A stretch of DNA of 16,911 nucleotides. It comes from Streptomyces griseoluteus. GTDB lineage: Bacteria; Actinomycetota; Actinomycetes; Streptomycetales; Streptomycetaceae. The number at the start of each line of letters is the position of its first letter. Position 1 is the first letter of the stretch. The stretch spans positions 1 through 16,911 of the forward strand of contig JOBE01000089.1 of the NCBI GenBank assembly GCA_000717735.1, written 5' to 3'. Both the position numbers and the translations under genes were made by a program. Positions 1 to 7,164 of this stretch are shown piece by piece. Under the pieces are notes generated by a model. It saw only the letters and a list, made by a program, of their open reading frames with translations. It was not told the DNA's origin and made no database searches.

Positions 1-2
1 GG

Positions 3-31
3 ATGCCCTCGTAGCGGAGCTACGTGGGCAT
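3..31. terminator. Hairpin downstream of the M1 peptidase gene
   Basis: Positions 3-8 (ATGCCC) pair with 26-31 (GGGCAT) and 10-15 (CGTAGC) pair with 19-24 (GCTACG). A single T-T mismatch (9/25) and a GGA loop (16-18) are the only interruptions, so the stem has 12 paired positions. It lies 65 to 93 bases beyond the stop of the minus-strand peptidase gene. That fits a transcription end or mRNA-stabilising hairpin, but there is no clear U-run on either side. What lies to the left is outside the window, so it could also serve a gene there. Confidence 0.5.
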
Positions 32-95
32 GTCGGCAACGCGGCGAGCGGGCGTGCCAGACGCCGCGGCTCAGGCGGGACTTTCCGGACACGGC

Positions 96-1547
96 CTAAG
101 GCTTCTTCGGCTTCCCGTCGCCGTACAGCCACACCTTCCACAGCCCGCCGAGGTCCTTCCCGGCGACGCTCTCCGCGTAGGCCGTGAAGTCGGCGGTGGA
201 GGCGTTGGCGTGACGGTACTTCGCGGGCCAGCCGCGCAGGATCTCGCCGAAGGTCTTGTCCCCGACGGTCTCGCGGAGTTTGTGGAGGACCATCGCGCCG
301 CGCTGGTAGACGGGCGGGTCGAAGAGGTTCTCGGCGGCGGGCGGGGAGGCGGGCGGGAAGGCCCAGTTGATGTCCTGGGCGAACTCCCGGGCGAAGGTCC
401 TGCGCGCGGGGACGTGCTCGTACTCCTCCGCGTACAGCCATTCGGCGTAGGTCGCGAAGCCCTCGTTCAGCCACAGGTCCCGCCAGCTCGCGGGGGTGAC
501 GGAGTTGCCGAACCACTGGTGGGCCAGCTCGTGGACGAGGGTCGTCCGGTCGAAGGAGGCCGCGGGGAAGACGGGACGGGTCTGGGTCTCCAGGGCGTAG
601 CCGAGGGTCCCGTCCTCGGTGACGATCGCCCCGGCGGCCGAGAAGGGGTACGGGCCGAAGCGCCGGGTCTGCCGGGCGAGGATCTCGGGGATCTCGTCGA
701 GGAGCGCGGCGCTGCGGGCGGCGACGGACCGCTCGGCGGCGGTCAGGACGGGGAGGGAGCCGGGCGGGGCCGAGCGGGGGGCGGACGGGGCGGGGGCAGC
801 CGAGCCCTGGGCGGTCGCCGCCTCCGTCCTGTACCGGCCGATCGCGACCGTCGCCAGGTAGCTCGCCATCGGCTCGGGTGCGAGCCACTCGGTCGTCACG
901 CGGCCGTCCTTCTCCGTCCGGCGGGCGGTCCTGACGCCGTTGGAGAGCGCTTCGAGACCGGCGGGGACGGTGAGGGTGATCTCGTACGCGGCCTTGTCGG
1001 AGGGGTGGTGGTTGCCGGGGAACCAGGTCATCGAGCCCGCTGGCTGACCGACCGCGACCGCCCCGTCGTCGGTGCGCAGCCAGCCCTCGCGGGTGCCGTC
1101 CGCGTCCGTGACGGCCTCGGGCACGCCCGCGTACGTGACGGTCGTCCGGAACTCCTCGCCCTCGGGGATCTCCTGGCGAGGCCGGAGGGTCAGCTCGTGC
1201 CCCGCGCGGTTGACCGCGGCCGTCGTACCGTCGACGGTTGCCCCGTCGACCGTGAGCCCGGCGAGGTCGAGGTTGAAGGCGCTGAGGTCCTGGGTGGCGC
1301 GGGCGGTGATCTCGGCGGTGCCGTCGAGCCGTCCGCTGCGCGGGTCGTAGGCGAGGGTCAGTGCGTACCGCCGCACGTCGTAGCCGCCGTTGCCGAGCTT
1401 CGGGAAGTACGGGTCGCGCAGTCCGGCGGCCCCGGGCGTCCCCCGGACGCCACCGGTGGCCCCGGCGGTGCAGCCGCCCGCGAGCACGGCGAGGGCGGTG
1501 AGGGCGGCGGCCAGGGACGCGGCCGCTCGGGGCCGGCTGTGGTTCAC
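96..1547 (-). CDS. M1 family zinc metallopeptidase, putative lipoprotein
   Basis: This is a zinc aminopeptidase-type protein of 483 residues, probably anchored outside the membrane. The N-terminus has Arg, a hydrophobic stretch (about 11-25) and a lipobox LAGGC with the modified Cys at 26. The zinc site is complete: HELAH at 339-343, followed after 18 residues by Glu362 in the NEGF motif. A GAMEN-like exopeptidase loop appears as GYALETQ near 316-322, and Tyr414 in VYQRG is the likely transition-state tyrosine. The M1 N-terminal beta domain is present (about 50-240). The protein is much shorter than PepN-type enzymes (about 850), so it lacks the large helical C-terminal domain, as in other compact actinobacterial members. 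A low-complexity Ala/Pro/Ser insert lies near 245-265. The ATG at 1547 gives a well-formed signal peptide. The physiological substrate cannot be read from sequence. It sits downstream of the hbpS-like gene in the same direction but behind that gene's terminator. Confidence 0.9.
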   Translation of the reverse strand: MNHSRPRAAASLAAALTALAVLAGGCTAGATGGVRGTPGAAGLRDPYFPKLGNGGYDVRRYALTLAYDPRSGRLDGTAEITARATQDLSAFNLDLAGLTVDGATVDGTTAAVNRAGHELTLRPRQEIPEGEEFRTTVTYAGVPEAVTDADGTREGWLRTDDGAVAVGQPAGSMTWFPGNHHPSDKAAYEITLTVPAGLEALSNGVRTARRTEKDGRVTTEWLAPEPMASYLATVAIGRYRTEAATAQGSAAPAPSAPRSAPPGSLPVLTAAERSVAARSAALLDEIPEILARQTRRFGPYPFSAAGAIVTEDGTLGYALETQTRPVFPAASFDRTTLVHELAHQWFGNSVTPASWRDLWLNEGFATYAEWLYAEEYEHVPARRTFAREFAQDINWAFPPASPPAAENLFDPPVYQRGAMVLHKLRETVGDKTFGEILRGWPAKYRHANASTADFTAYAESVAGKDLGGLWKVWLYGDGKPKKP

Positions 1548-1582
1548 GCACCGATCCTAAGCAGGCCGGATGCGGAAAAGGC

Positions 1583-1614
1583 GATGGCGCCCGGCGGGGG
1601 ATCCGGGCGCCATC
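1583..1614 (-). terminator. Intrinsic terminator of the hbpS-like gene
   Basis: A perfect 12-bp inverted repeat (1583-1594 with 1603-1614, GATGGCGCCCGG and its complement) encloses an 8-base loop. Read on the minus strand it is followed at once by GCCTTTTCC, a short U-run. It starts about 20 bases after the stop of the hbpS-like gene and ends before the peptidase start, so it should separate the two transcripts. Confidence 0.8.
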
Positions 1615-1635
1615 ACCAGTCGTGGGGTCGTGCGG

Positions 1636-2184
1636 TCAGTTGGCGAGGGCGGCGACGCCGGCCTGGGCGAACTTCTCGTCGAGGTCGCCGGAGGGGGCGC
1701 CGGCGACGCCGATGCCGGCGATGGGGGCGCCCTTGGTGGCGACGGGGGCGCCGCCGGCGAGGAAGAGGGTGCCGGGGATGTCCTTCAGGGTAGGCGCGTT
1801 GGTGAGGCGCTTGACCAGCTCGGAGGTGGGGGCGTTCCAGGAGACGGCGGTGAAGGCCTTCTTCACGGCGGACTCGTAGGACTGCGGGCCCGCGCCGTCG
1901 CCGCGGAGGGTGACGAGGGTGTTGCCGTTGCGGTCGACGACGGCGACGGAGACGCGCTGGTTCGCCTTCTCGGCGGCGTCCAGGGTGGCCTGCGCGGCCT
2001 TCGTGGCGGCCTCGATCGTCAGGTGCGTCGACTGCCGCAGGTTGCCGTTGGCGGCGTCGGCCATGACGGCGGCGGGGGCGGCGGCCGGGGCGGAGGCGTT
2101 CGCGGAGGCGTTCGCGGAGACCGCGCCGAAGGTGCCGGCGGCGAGGACGGCGGCGGCGGTGGCGCCGAAGAGGATCTTCTTCAT
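1636..2184 (-). CDS. hbpS: HbpS-like secreted heme-binding protein (GlcG/HbpS family)
   Basis: This gene encodes 182 residues. A signal peptide (MKKILFGATAAAVLAAG...) has a likely cleavage near ANA at 24-26, followed by an Ala/Ser/Pro linker. The GlcG/HbpS domain runs from about 52 to 182, with the family signatures VAVVDRNGN, RGDGAGP, SWNAPTSEL and GAPIAGIGVAGAPSGDLDE. HbpS of Streptomyces reticuli is an extracellular octamer that binds heme and iron and modulates the sensor kinase SenS. A DxxE motif here (D69-A-A-E72) resembles the iron-binding DxxE reported for HbpS. The ATG at 2184 was chosen over a 60-residue-longer reading because it opens the signal peptide and has GGAG six bases upstream. 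The divergent neighbours at 2533 and 3825 are a SenS/SenR-type pair, which strongly supports the assignment. A terminator follows directly. Confidence 0.88.
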   Translation of the reverse strand: MKKILFGATAAAVLAAGTFGAVSANASANASAPAAAPAAVMADAANGNLRQSTHLTIEAATKAAQATLDAAEKANQRVSVAVVDRNGNTLVTLRGDGAGPQSYESAVKKAFTAVSWNAPTSELVKRLTNAPTLKDIPGTLFLAGGAPVATKGAPIAGIGVAGAPSGDLDEKFAQAGVAALAN

Positions 2185-2532
2185 GAGGAACTCCGTGAGG
2201 GTGAGGTGGGCGGGGGAGGCGGCAGGCCATGAGGCCGGAGGCTCGGGCCATGAGGCCCGGGGCCGAGCGGTGGGGCGGCTCGTCCGCCTCGTTCGCTCTG
2301 AGATCCATCCTGTGGCCGGAACCCGGGCCGTCCGGTCCACGGTCCGGCTGTCCTCGTCGCGCACACTGGAGGACGGCCGGGTCAGCCGATCGGCTGATGC
2401 CGTCGTGGTCCCTCCGGGCCAGGATGGACTGATAGCCCCAGGTCAGAAGGCCTACAAGCCGGAACGGCACAGGACGGAGGCCGCCGGACGGCCGGAGGCC
2501 CGGAAGCGGCGGAAGGGCAGGAGGGCGGAGAC
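2185..2532. promoter_or_regulatory. Divergent control region between hbpS-like and senS-like genes
   Basis: These 348 bases hold no convincing gene. They must carry the promoters of both divergent transcripts. Two copies of GGCCATGAGGCC (2225-2236 and 2246-2257, period 21) lie close to the hbpS-like start, and a perfect 16-bp palindrome lies at 2382-2397. I could not place -35/-10 boxes with confidence on either strand; CTGATAG near 2435 is only a weak -10 candidate. Confidence 0.55.
2382..2397. promoter_or_regulatory. Perfect 16-bp palindrome, candidate operator
   Basis: TCAGCCGATCGGCTGA reads identically on both strands. It sits roughly mid-way in the gap between the divergent hbpS-like and kinase genes, 136 bases upstream of the kinase start. 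A symmetric site in this position suits a dimeric NarL-type regulator such as the SenR-like protein encoded next door. Assignment to that regulator is inference. Confidence 0.5.
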
Positions 2533-3825
2533 GTGACACGGCCGAAGGCACAGCGCGGCGGCACGGCGGGCCGCCCGGCGGAGACCGAACGGGATTCCGC
2601 CGCCCCCTGGCAGGGCCGCCCGGCGGAGACCGAACGGGATTCCGCCGCCCCTTGGCCGGCCCGCCCGGCGGAGACCGTGCGGGACCCGGACGCCGCCTGG
2701 CTGGCGCGGGTCATGCACATCGCCTTCTTCCTCCTCCTCGGCGCGTCGCTCGTCCGCTTCCTGCTGCGCCACCCCTGGGAGGACCGCAGCCCCTGGATCG
2801 TCGCCCTCTCCGGCGCCCTCGCCTCCCTCTACCTCCTGGGACCCGTCGTCGGCACCCGCGCCGCGCCCCGCCGGATCGCCTGGCTGAGCACGGTCGTCGC
2901 CGTCTGGATCCTCCTGGTCGTCCTCGCGCCCAGCTTCGCCTGGTGCGCGGTGCCGCTCTTCTACACGGGCCTGCGCACCCTCCCGGCGCGCGCCGCGCTC
3001 GGTCTGGTCGCGCTGCTCACCGCGTTCGTGGTGTTCGCGCAGGTGCAGCTGGCGCACGGCGGCTGGGACCCGAACCTGATCGTGGCGCCGCCGGCCGTCG
3101 CCGCCATCGCCACCGGGGTGTTCGTGTACTCCGACCGGCAGGCGGCCCGCCAGCGGGCCCTGATCGACGACCTGATCCGCACCCGGCGCGAACTCGCCGC
3201 GATCGAACGCCGCGAGGGCACCCTCGCCGAGCGCCAGCGGCTCTCCATGGAGATCCACGACAGCCTGGCGCAGGGCCTGTCGAGCCAGCAGATGCTGCTC
3301 CAGGCGGCCGACCGCACCTGGGACAGCGACCCGTCGACCGCCCGCCGTCACGTCCGTACCGCCGAGTCCATCGCCGAACGCAACCTCGCCGAGGCCCGCC
3401 GTTTCGTGCACGACCTCGCGCCCGCCGACCTCGCCGGGGGCGGCGGCCTCGAAGAGGCCCTGCGGGGCCTCGCGACCCGCGAGTCGGCGGAGTTCCGGAT
3501 CGACGGTACGGCGGTCCCGCTCCCCGAACGGGTGCAGTCGGCGCTCCTCCGCATCGCGCAGGGCGCCCTCGCGAACATCCGCGAACACTCCGGAGCCGAA
3601 TCCGCCGCCCTGACCCTCACGTACCTCGACGACCAGGTGGTCCTGGACATCGCCGACGACGGCCGCGGCTTCGACCCGGCCGAGAGGCCCGGCGGGGTGC
3701 GCGGCCACGGACTGCCCGCGATGGGCGTGCGCGCGCGGCAGCTCGGCGGCACCCTGACAGTCGAGTCCGCCCCGGGCGAGGGCACGGTGCTCTCGGCCGC
3801 GATCCCGCTCTCCCTGGAGTCCTGA
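2533..3825 (+). CDS. senS: SenS-like sensor histidine kinase (DesK/NarX type)
   Basis: This is a membrane sensor kinase of 430 residues. Residues 13-57 are three tandem 15-residue repeats (GRPAETERDSAAPWQ type). About five hydrophobic segments follow between 62 and 199, with only short loops. The HisKA_3 box has the phosphorylated His242 in RLSMEIHDSLAQG, and the ATPase domain has the N box around N348 (ANIREH), DDGRGF at 375-380 and GHGLPAMG at 391-398. The kinase lacks a large sensory domain, as described for SenS, which senses through HbpS. The GTG at 2533 has GGGCGGAG just upstream. An ATG at 2713 (residue 61) would start at the first membrane helix, drop the repeats and give 370 residues, so the true start is uncertain. 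The stop overlaps the regulator start, so the two are translationally coupled. Confidence 0.9.
   Translation: MTRPKAQRGGTAGRPAETERDSAAPWQGRPAETERDSAAPWPARPAETVRDPDAAWLARVMHIAFFLLLGASLVRFLLRHPWEDRSPWIVALSGALASLYLLGPVVGTRAAPRRIAWLSTVVAVWILLVVLAPSFAWCAVPLFYTGLRTLPARAALGLVALLTAFVVFAQVQLAHGGWDPNLIVAPPAVAAIATGVFVYSDRQAARQRALIDDLIRTRRELAAIERREGTLAERQRLSMEIHDSLAQGLSSQQMLLQAADRTWDSDPSTARRHVRTAESIAERNLAEARRFVHDLAPADLAGGGGLEEALRGLATRESAEFRIDGTAVPLPERVQSALLRIAQGALANIREHSGAESAALTLTYLDDQVVLDIADDGRGFDPAERPGGVRGHGLPAMGVRARQLGGTLTVESAPGEGTVLSAAIPLSLES
2569..2703. repeat. Three tandem 45-bp repeats in the kinase 5' end
   Basis: The units are 2569-2613, 2614-2658 and 2659-2703. The first two are nearly identical; the third has diverged. 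The period is a multiple of three, so each unit encodes 15 residues with the core PAETERDSAAPW. The array would lie in the cytoplasm or at the cell surface just before the first membrane segment, depending on topology. Confidence 0.92.
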
Positions 3826-4445
3826 TGTCCGTACGGATCCTGCTCTGCGACGACCACGTCGTCGTCCGCGCCGGGCTGCTCGCGCTGCTCGGCAGCACCC
3901 CCGACATCGAGGTGGTCGGCGAGGCGGGCAGCGGTGAGGAGGCGGTCGCGATGGCGGCGAAGCTGAAGCCCGACGTCGTCCTGATGGACCTCCAGCTGGG
4001 CGCGGGCATCGACGGTGTGGAGGCGACCCGGCTGATCGCGCCCACCGGCGTCCACGTCCTCGTCCTCACCACGTACGACACGGACGCCGACATCACGCGG
4101 GCGATCGAGGCGGGCGCGACCGGCTACCTCCTGAAGGCCGAACGGCCCGAGGAGCTGTTCGCCGCGATCCACTCCGCCGCCCAGGGCCGCACCGCCCTGT
4201 CCCCGCCGGTCGCCAGCCGGGTCATGGACCGGATGCGGGGCGCGGCGGGCCCGAGCCTCACGGACCGGGAGCGGGACATCCTCGGCCAGCTGGGGCGCGG
4301 CCTCGGCAACCGCGAGATCGCGCGGGCCCTGTTCATCAGCGAGGCGACGGTGAAGACGCACCTGGGCCGGATCTACGCGAAGCTCGGCGTCGACACGCGG
4401 GCCGGCGCGGTCGCGGTCGCCAAGGAGCGCCGCCTGCTGCCGTAG
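3825..4445 (+). CDS. senR: SenR-like response regulator, NarL/LuxR type
   Basis: This is a DNA-binding response regulator of 206 residues. The receiver domain covers about 3-118, with acidic residues D9/D10, phosphoacceptor D55 in VLMDLQL, T82 and K104. The LuxR-type helix-turn-helix covers about 143-200, with LTDRERDIL, NREIA, LFISEATVKTHLGRIYAKLGV. The ATG at 3825 shares its A with the TGA stop of the kinase gene, the usual arrangement for coupled kinase-regulator pairs. In the S. reticuli system SenR activates redox and heme-related genes including hbpS; here the divergent hbpS-like gene is the obvious candidate target. The family call is certain; the SenR assignment rests on neighbourhood and kinase type. 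Confidence 0.92.
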   Translation: MSVRILLCDDHVVVRAGLLALLGSTPDIEVVGEAGSGEEAVAMAAKLKPDVVLMDLQLGAGIDGVEATRLIAPTGVHVLVLTTYDTDADITRAIEAGATGYLLKAERPEELFAAIHSAAQGRTALSPPVASRVMDRMRGAAGPSLTDRERDILGQLGRGLGNREIARALFISEATVKTHLGRIYAKLGVDTRAGAVAVAKERRLLP

Positions 4446-4456
4446 GCCCTGTCCTT

Positions 4457-4483
4457 CGGATCGGGCCGCGCTCGCGGCGTCCG
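4457..4483 (+). terminator. Possible hairpin after the senR-like gene
   Basis: CGGAT (4457-4461) can pair with GTCCG (4479-4483, one G-U pair), and GCCGCG (4465-4470) pairs with CGCGGC (4473-4478). A three-base bulge separates the two stems, and the terminal loop is only two bases. There is no U-run, so termination here is only possible. Confidence 0.3.
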
Positions 4484-4571
4484 GCACCGCACGGCCTCCA
4501 CCACTGCTACTGTGCGCTACTGCCCGACCGCATGGTGTCACGCCATGCCCCGGTTCTCAGTGGGAGCGCAC

Positions 4572-5795
4572 GTGAAGCTCGCGATCGTCGGCGGCGGCCC
4601 CGCCGGCCTCTACCTCTCGATCCTGCTGAAGCGGCAGGATCCCGCGCACGACGTCACCGTGTACGAGCGGAACCCGGCGGGCTCCACGTACGGCTGGGGC
4701 GTGACGTACTGGGCGGGGCTCCTCGACAAACTGCGCGCGGGCGATCCGGAGTCCGCGGCGGCGGTCGCCGAGGCGTCCGTGACCTGGAACGACGGGGTCG
4801 CGATCGTCCGTGACGAGCGGACCGTCCACCGCGGTGACGCGGGCTTCGGCATCGGGCGGCGGCGGATGCTCGCACTGCTCGCGGACCGGGCCGAAGAGCT
4901 GGGCGCACGGGTGGAGTTCGAGCACGACATCACAGGCCCCGACGCGCCCGAACTGGCCGGGGCGGACCTGGTCGTCGCCGCCGACGGCGTCAACAGCGCC
5001 CTCCGCGAGGCGCACGCCGGGCACTTCGGCAGCGAGGTCACCAGCGGCCGCAACCAGTACATCTGGCTCGGCACCACCAAGGTCTTCGACTCCTTCAGCT
5101 TCGCCTTCAAGGAGACCGGGCACGGCTGGATCTGGTGCTATGCCTACGGGTTCAGCGGCGAGCGTTCCACCTGTGTCGTCGAGTGCTCGCGGGAGACGTG
5201 GACCGGGCTCGGTCTCGACTCGCGCGGCGAGGGCGACAGCCTGCGCCTCCTGGAGAAGCTGTTCCACGACCTCCTCGACGGGCACGAGCTGATCGGCCGG
5301 GAGCGGGCCGACGACGCCGCCCAGTGGCTCACCTTCCGCACCCTCACCAACCGGGTCTGGCACCACGGCAACCTGGTCCTCCTCGGCGACGCCGCCCACA
5401 CCACCCACTACTCGATCGGCGCGGGCACCACCCTGGCCCTGGAGGACGCCCTCGCCCTCGCGGAGGCCCTGCGCGGCCCGGGAAGCGGCCAGGACGCAGC
5501 CGCCCTCGACGCCGCCCTCACCGCGTACGGCAAGCGGCGCCGCGCCGAACTCGTCTCCGCGCAGAGCGCGGCCCGCTACAGCGCCCAGTGGTACGAGAAC
5601 CTCCCCCGCTACATGAACCTCGAACCGGCCCGGATGTTCGCCCTCCTCGGCCAGCGCCACTCACCGCTCCTCCCGCACATCCCGCCGCAGCTCTACTACC
5701 GGATCGACCGGGCGGCCGAGCAGCTCGAACCGCTGCGCCGCCTCAAGCGCTGGCTCGGCCCCCGGGTGGCGAGGGCGGTCCACGGCCGCCGCTGA
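4572..5795 (+). CDS. Group A FAD-dependent aromatic monooxygenase
   Basis: This flavin hydroxylase of 407 residues uses NAD(P)H and O2. The FAD-binding Rossmann motif GGGPAG lies at 7-12, the second conserved region is around VVAADGVNSALRE, and the FAD ribityl motif LLGDAAHTTHYSIGAG lies near 275-290. The overall pattern (SILLKRQDP, TYGWGVTYW, FGIGRRRML, HPHG-like HHG) resembles the salicylyl-CoA/anthraniloyl-CoA hydroxylase and VioD-like tryptophan hydroxylase branch, so an aryl-CoA or indole-like substrate is plausible but not shown. No CoA ligase or ring-cleavage gene lies nearby. The GTG at 4572 was chosen because GGGAG lies five bases upstream and the FAD motif then starts at residue 7, as usual. 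Upstream ATGs at 4512 and 4545 would add an unconserved leader. It is probably transcribed from its own promoter in the 126-base gap. Confidence 0.88.
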   Translation: MKLAIVGGGPAGLYLSILLKRQDPAHDVTVYERNPAGSTYGWGVTYWAGLLDKLRAGDPESAAAVAEASVTWNDGVAIVRDERTVHRGDAGFGIGRRRMLALLADRAEELGARVEFEHDITGPDAPELAGADLVVAADGVNSALREAHAGHFGSEVTSGRNQYIWLGTTKVFDSFSFAFKETGHGWIWCYAYGFSGERSTCVVECSRETWTGLGLDSRGEGDSLRLLEKLFHDLLDGHELIGRERADDAAQWLTFRTLTNRVWHHGNLVLLGDAAHTTHYSIGAGTTLALEDALALAEALRGPGSGQDAAALDAALTAYGKRRRAELVSAQSAARYSAQWYENLPRYMNLEPARMFALLGQRHSPLLPHIPPQLYYRIDRAAEQLEPLRRLKRWLGPRVARAVHGRR

Positions 5796-5859
5796 GACGA
5801 CCCGAAGCCCCCACGGCCTCGCGTACGAGCGCGGCCCGGGGGCGTGACACCATCGACCC

Positions 5860-6360
5860 GTGCTCGACATCGGCTACTCCCTCTCGCGTCGCTTCCCCGA
5901 CCCGCCGCAGACCGACTACCGCCACGCGGACGTCCACGCCCTGCGGCACGACCTCTTCTGCGGGGACGTGTACCTCGCCGACACCGAGGCGGACCGCGAG
6001 GTGTCCACAGCCTGGGGATGGGTGCCGGTGCTCGACTTCGCGTGGGCCCTGTGCGACATCGTCGAGCAGCTCGACCAGGACCCGCGCGGCAGCCGCGCCT
6101 CCCAGCCGCAGTACGCCGAACTCGACTTCACCGAGTCCTCGGACCGCATGCTCTTCGAGCGCCGCTTCGGCTGGGTGGACGTCGAGGCCGACTGGATGCC
6201 GGGCGACGAACCCCCGGTCACCTTCAGCCACGCCGCACTGCGCCGCGAGGCCCGCGACTTCCTGCACGACCTGATCGCCGACCTCACCGACATGCACGAG
6301 GGCCTCGCCGACAACCCGGCCATCTGGTCCCTCCAGGCCCGCTTCCCCCGCCTGCCGTAG
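5860..6360 (+). CDS. Hypothetical protein
   Basis: I do not recognise the family. It encodes a 166-residue soluble, acidic, Trp-rich protein (GWVPVLDFAWALCDIVEQLD, FGWVDVEADW, LIADLTDMHEGL) with alternating strand and helix character and no signal peptide or membrane segment. The start is GTG at 5860. Codon bias is that of a real gene and the reading frame runs without interruption to TAG, 24 bases before the end of the convergent pentapeptide gene. It lies 64 bases after the monooxygenase in the same direction, so co-transcription is possible. Nothing in the sequence shows an active site. Confidence 0.75.
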   Translation: MLDIGYSLSRRFPDPPQTDYRHADVHALRHDLFCGDVYLADTEADREVSTAWGWVPVLDFAWALCDIVEQLDQDPRGSRASQPQYAELDFTESSDRMLFERRFGWVDVEADWMPGDEPPVTFSHAALRREARDFLHDLIADLTDMHEGLADNPAIWSLQARFPRLP

Positions 6361-6384
6361 GCCCCCGGTCCCCCGCCCCCGGCG

Positions 6385-7065
6385 TCACTCCTCCACCCGC
6401 ACCCCCAGCCGCGCCGCGAGCACCGGCGCGAGGTCGAGGAGCTGCGCCGTCGAGATCACGGCCCCGGCGAGCGACTCCACCCCGCGCTCGATCTCCAGGC
6501 GCTGCACCCCTCTCAGATCCACGTCCTTCAGCCGCGCCCCGGAGAAGTCGACCCCGGTCAGGACGCAGTCCACGAACTCCACCCGTTCGAGCACCGCGCC
6601 CCCGAAGTCGAGATCGCTCAGCACGCACCCCTCGAAGACGACGTCCCGCAGCTTCGCCGACCGCAGGTTCAGATAGTCGCTCTTGCCTCCCCGCACCACG
6701 ACTCTCTCCAGGACCGCCCCGTGCAGCTGCACCCCGCCGAGCCGCGCGTCCACCATCTCCACGTCCCGCAGCTGCGCCCCGGCCAGGACCGTCCCCACCC
6801 CCCTGACCCCGGTCAGCACCGAGTCGAGGAAGCGGGCCCCCGACAGCCGCGTCTCGTCGAGCCCGCACTCCCGCAGCGCGCAGTCGAGGAACCGCGCGCC
6901 CTCCCCCGACTGCCCCGCCAGGTCGAGCCCGGCCAGGTCGAGCCCGTCGTAGTCCCCGTCCGGCTCGAGCCCGCCCCCGTACGCCTCCAGCGGCGGCAGC
7001 CGCACCTCCGGCCGCCGGGCCCCCGCCACCGGCGCCTGCTTCTTCCGATTCCGCGTCGTCGCCAT
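6385..7065 (-). CDS. Pentapeptide-repeat protein
   Basis: This protein has 226 residues. A basic N-terminal tail (TRNRKKQ) and a short linker are followed from about 38 to 190 by degenerate A(D/N)LXX repeats, for example YDGLDLAGLDLAG, SGARFLDSVLTG, LAGAQLRDVEMVDARL, LRSAKLRDVVFEGCVL, FSGARLKDVDLRG. These predict a right-handed quadrilateral beta-helix. A short helical cap follows (AQLLDLAPVLAARLG). Some family members (Qnr, MfpA) mimic DNA and bind gyrase; most have no known role. The sequence alone does not place this one among the Qnr-like proteins. It starts with ATG at 7065, divergent from the oxidoreductase at 7165 and convergent with the hypothetical gene before it. Confidence 0.88.
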   Translation of the reverse strand: MATTRNRKKQAPVAGARRPEVRLPPLEAYGGGLEPDGDYDGLDLAGLDLAGQSGEGARFLDCALRECGLDETRLSGARFLDSVLTGVRGVGTVLAGAQLRDVEMVDARLGGVQLHGAVLERVVVRGGKSDYLNLRSAKLRDVVFEGCVLSDLDFGGAVLERVEFVDCVLTGVDFSGARLKDVDLRGVQRLEIERGVESLAGAVISTAQLLDLAPVLAARLGVRVEE

Positions 7066-7164
7066 GCCCCCATGGTGATGTACGCCACTGACAACGCCCC
7101 CGATGTCACGAACGCGACCCCGCCGCCCGTCGCACCCTCAGGACCCGACACGAGGGAGACGGAC

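Noticed and set aside
24..1793. 589-residue plus-strand open frame across the peptidase gene
   Set aside because: Gly/Arg/Val-rich antisense reading of the real M1 peptidase and hbpS-like genes; no domain or ribosome site.
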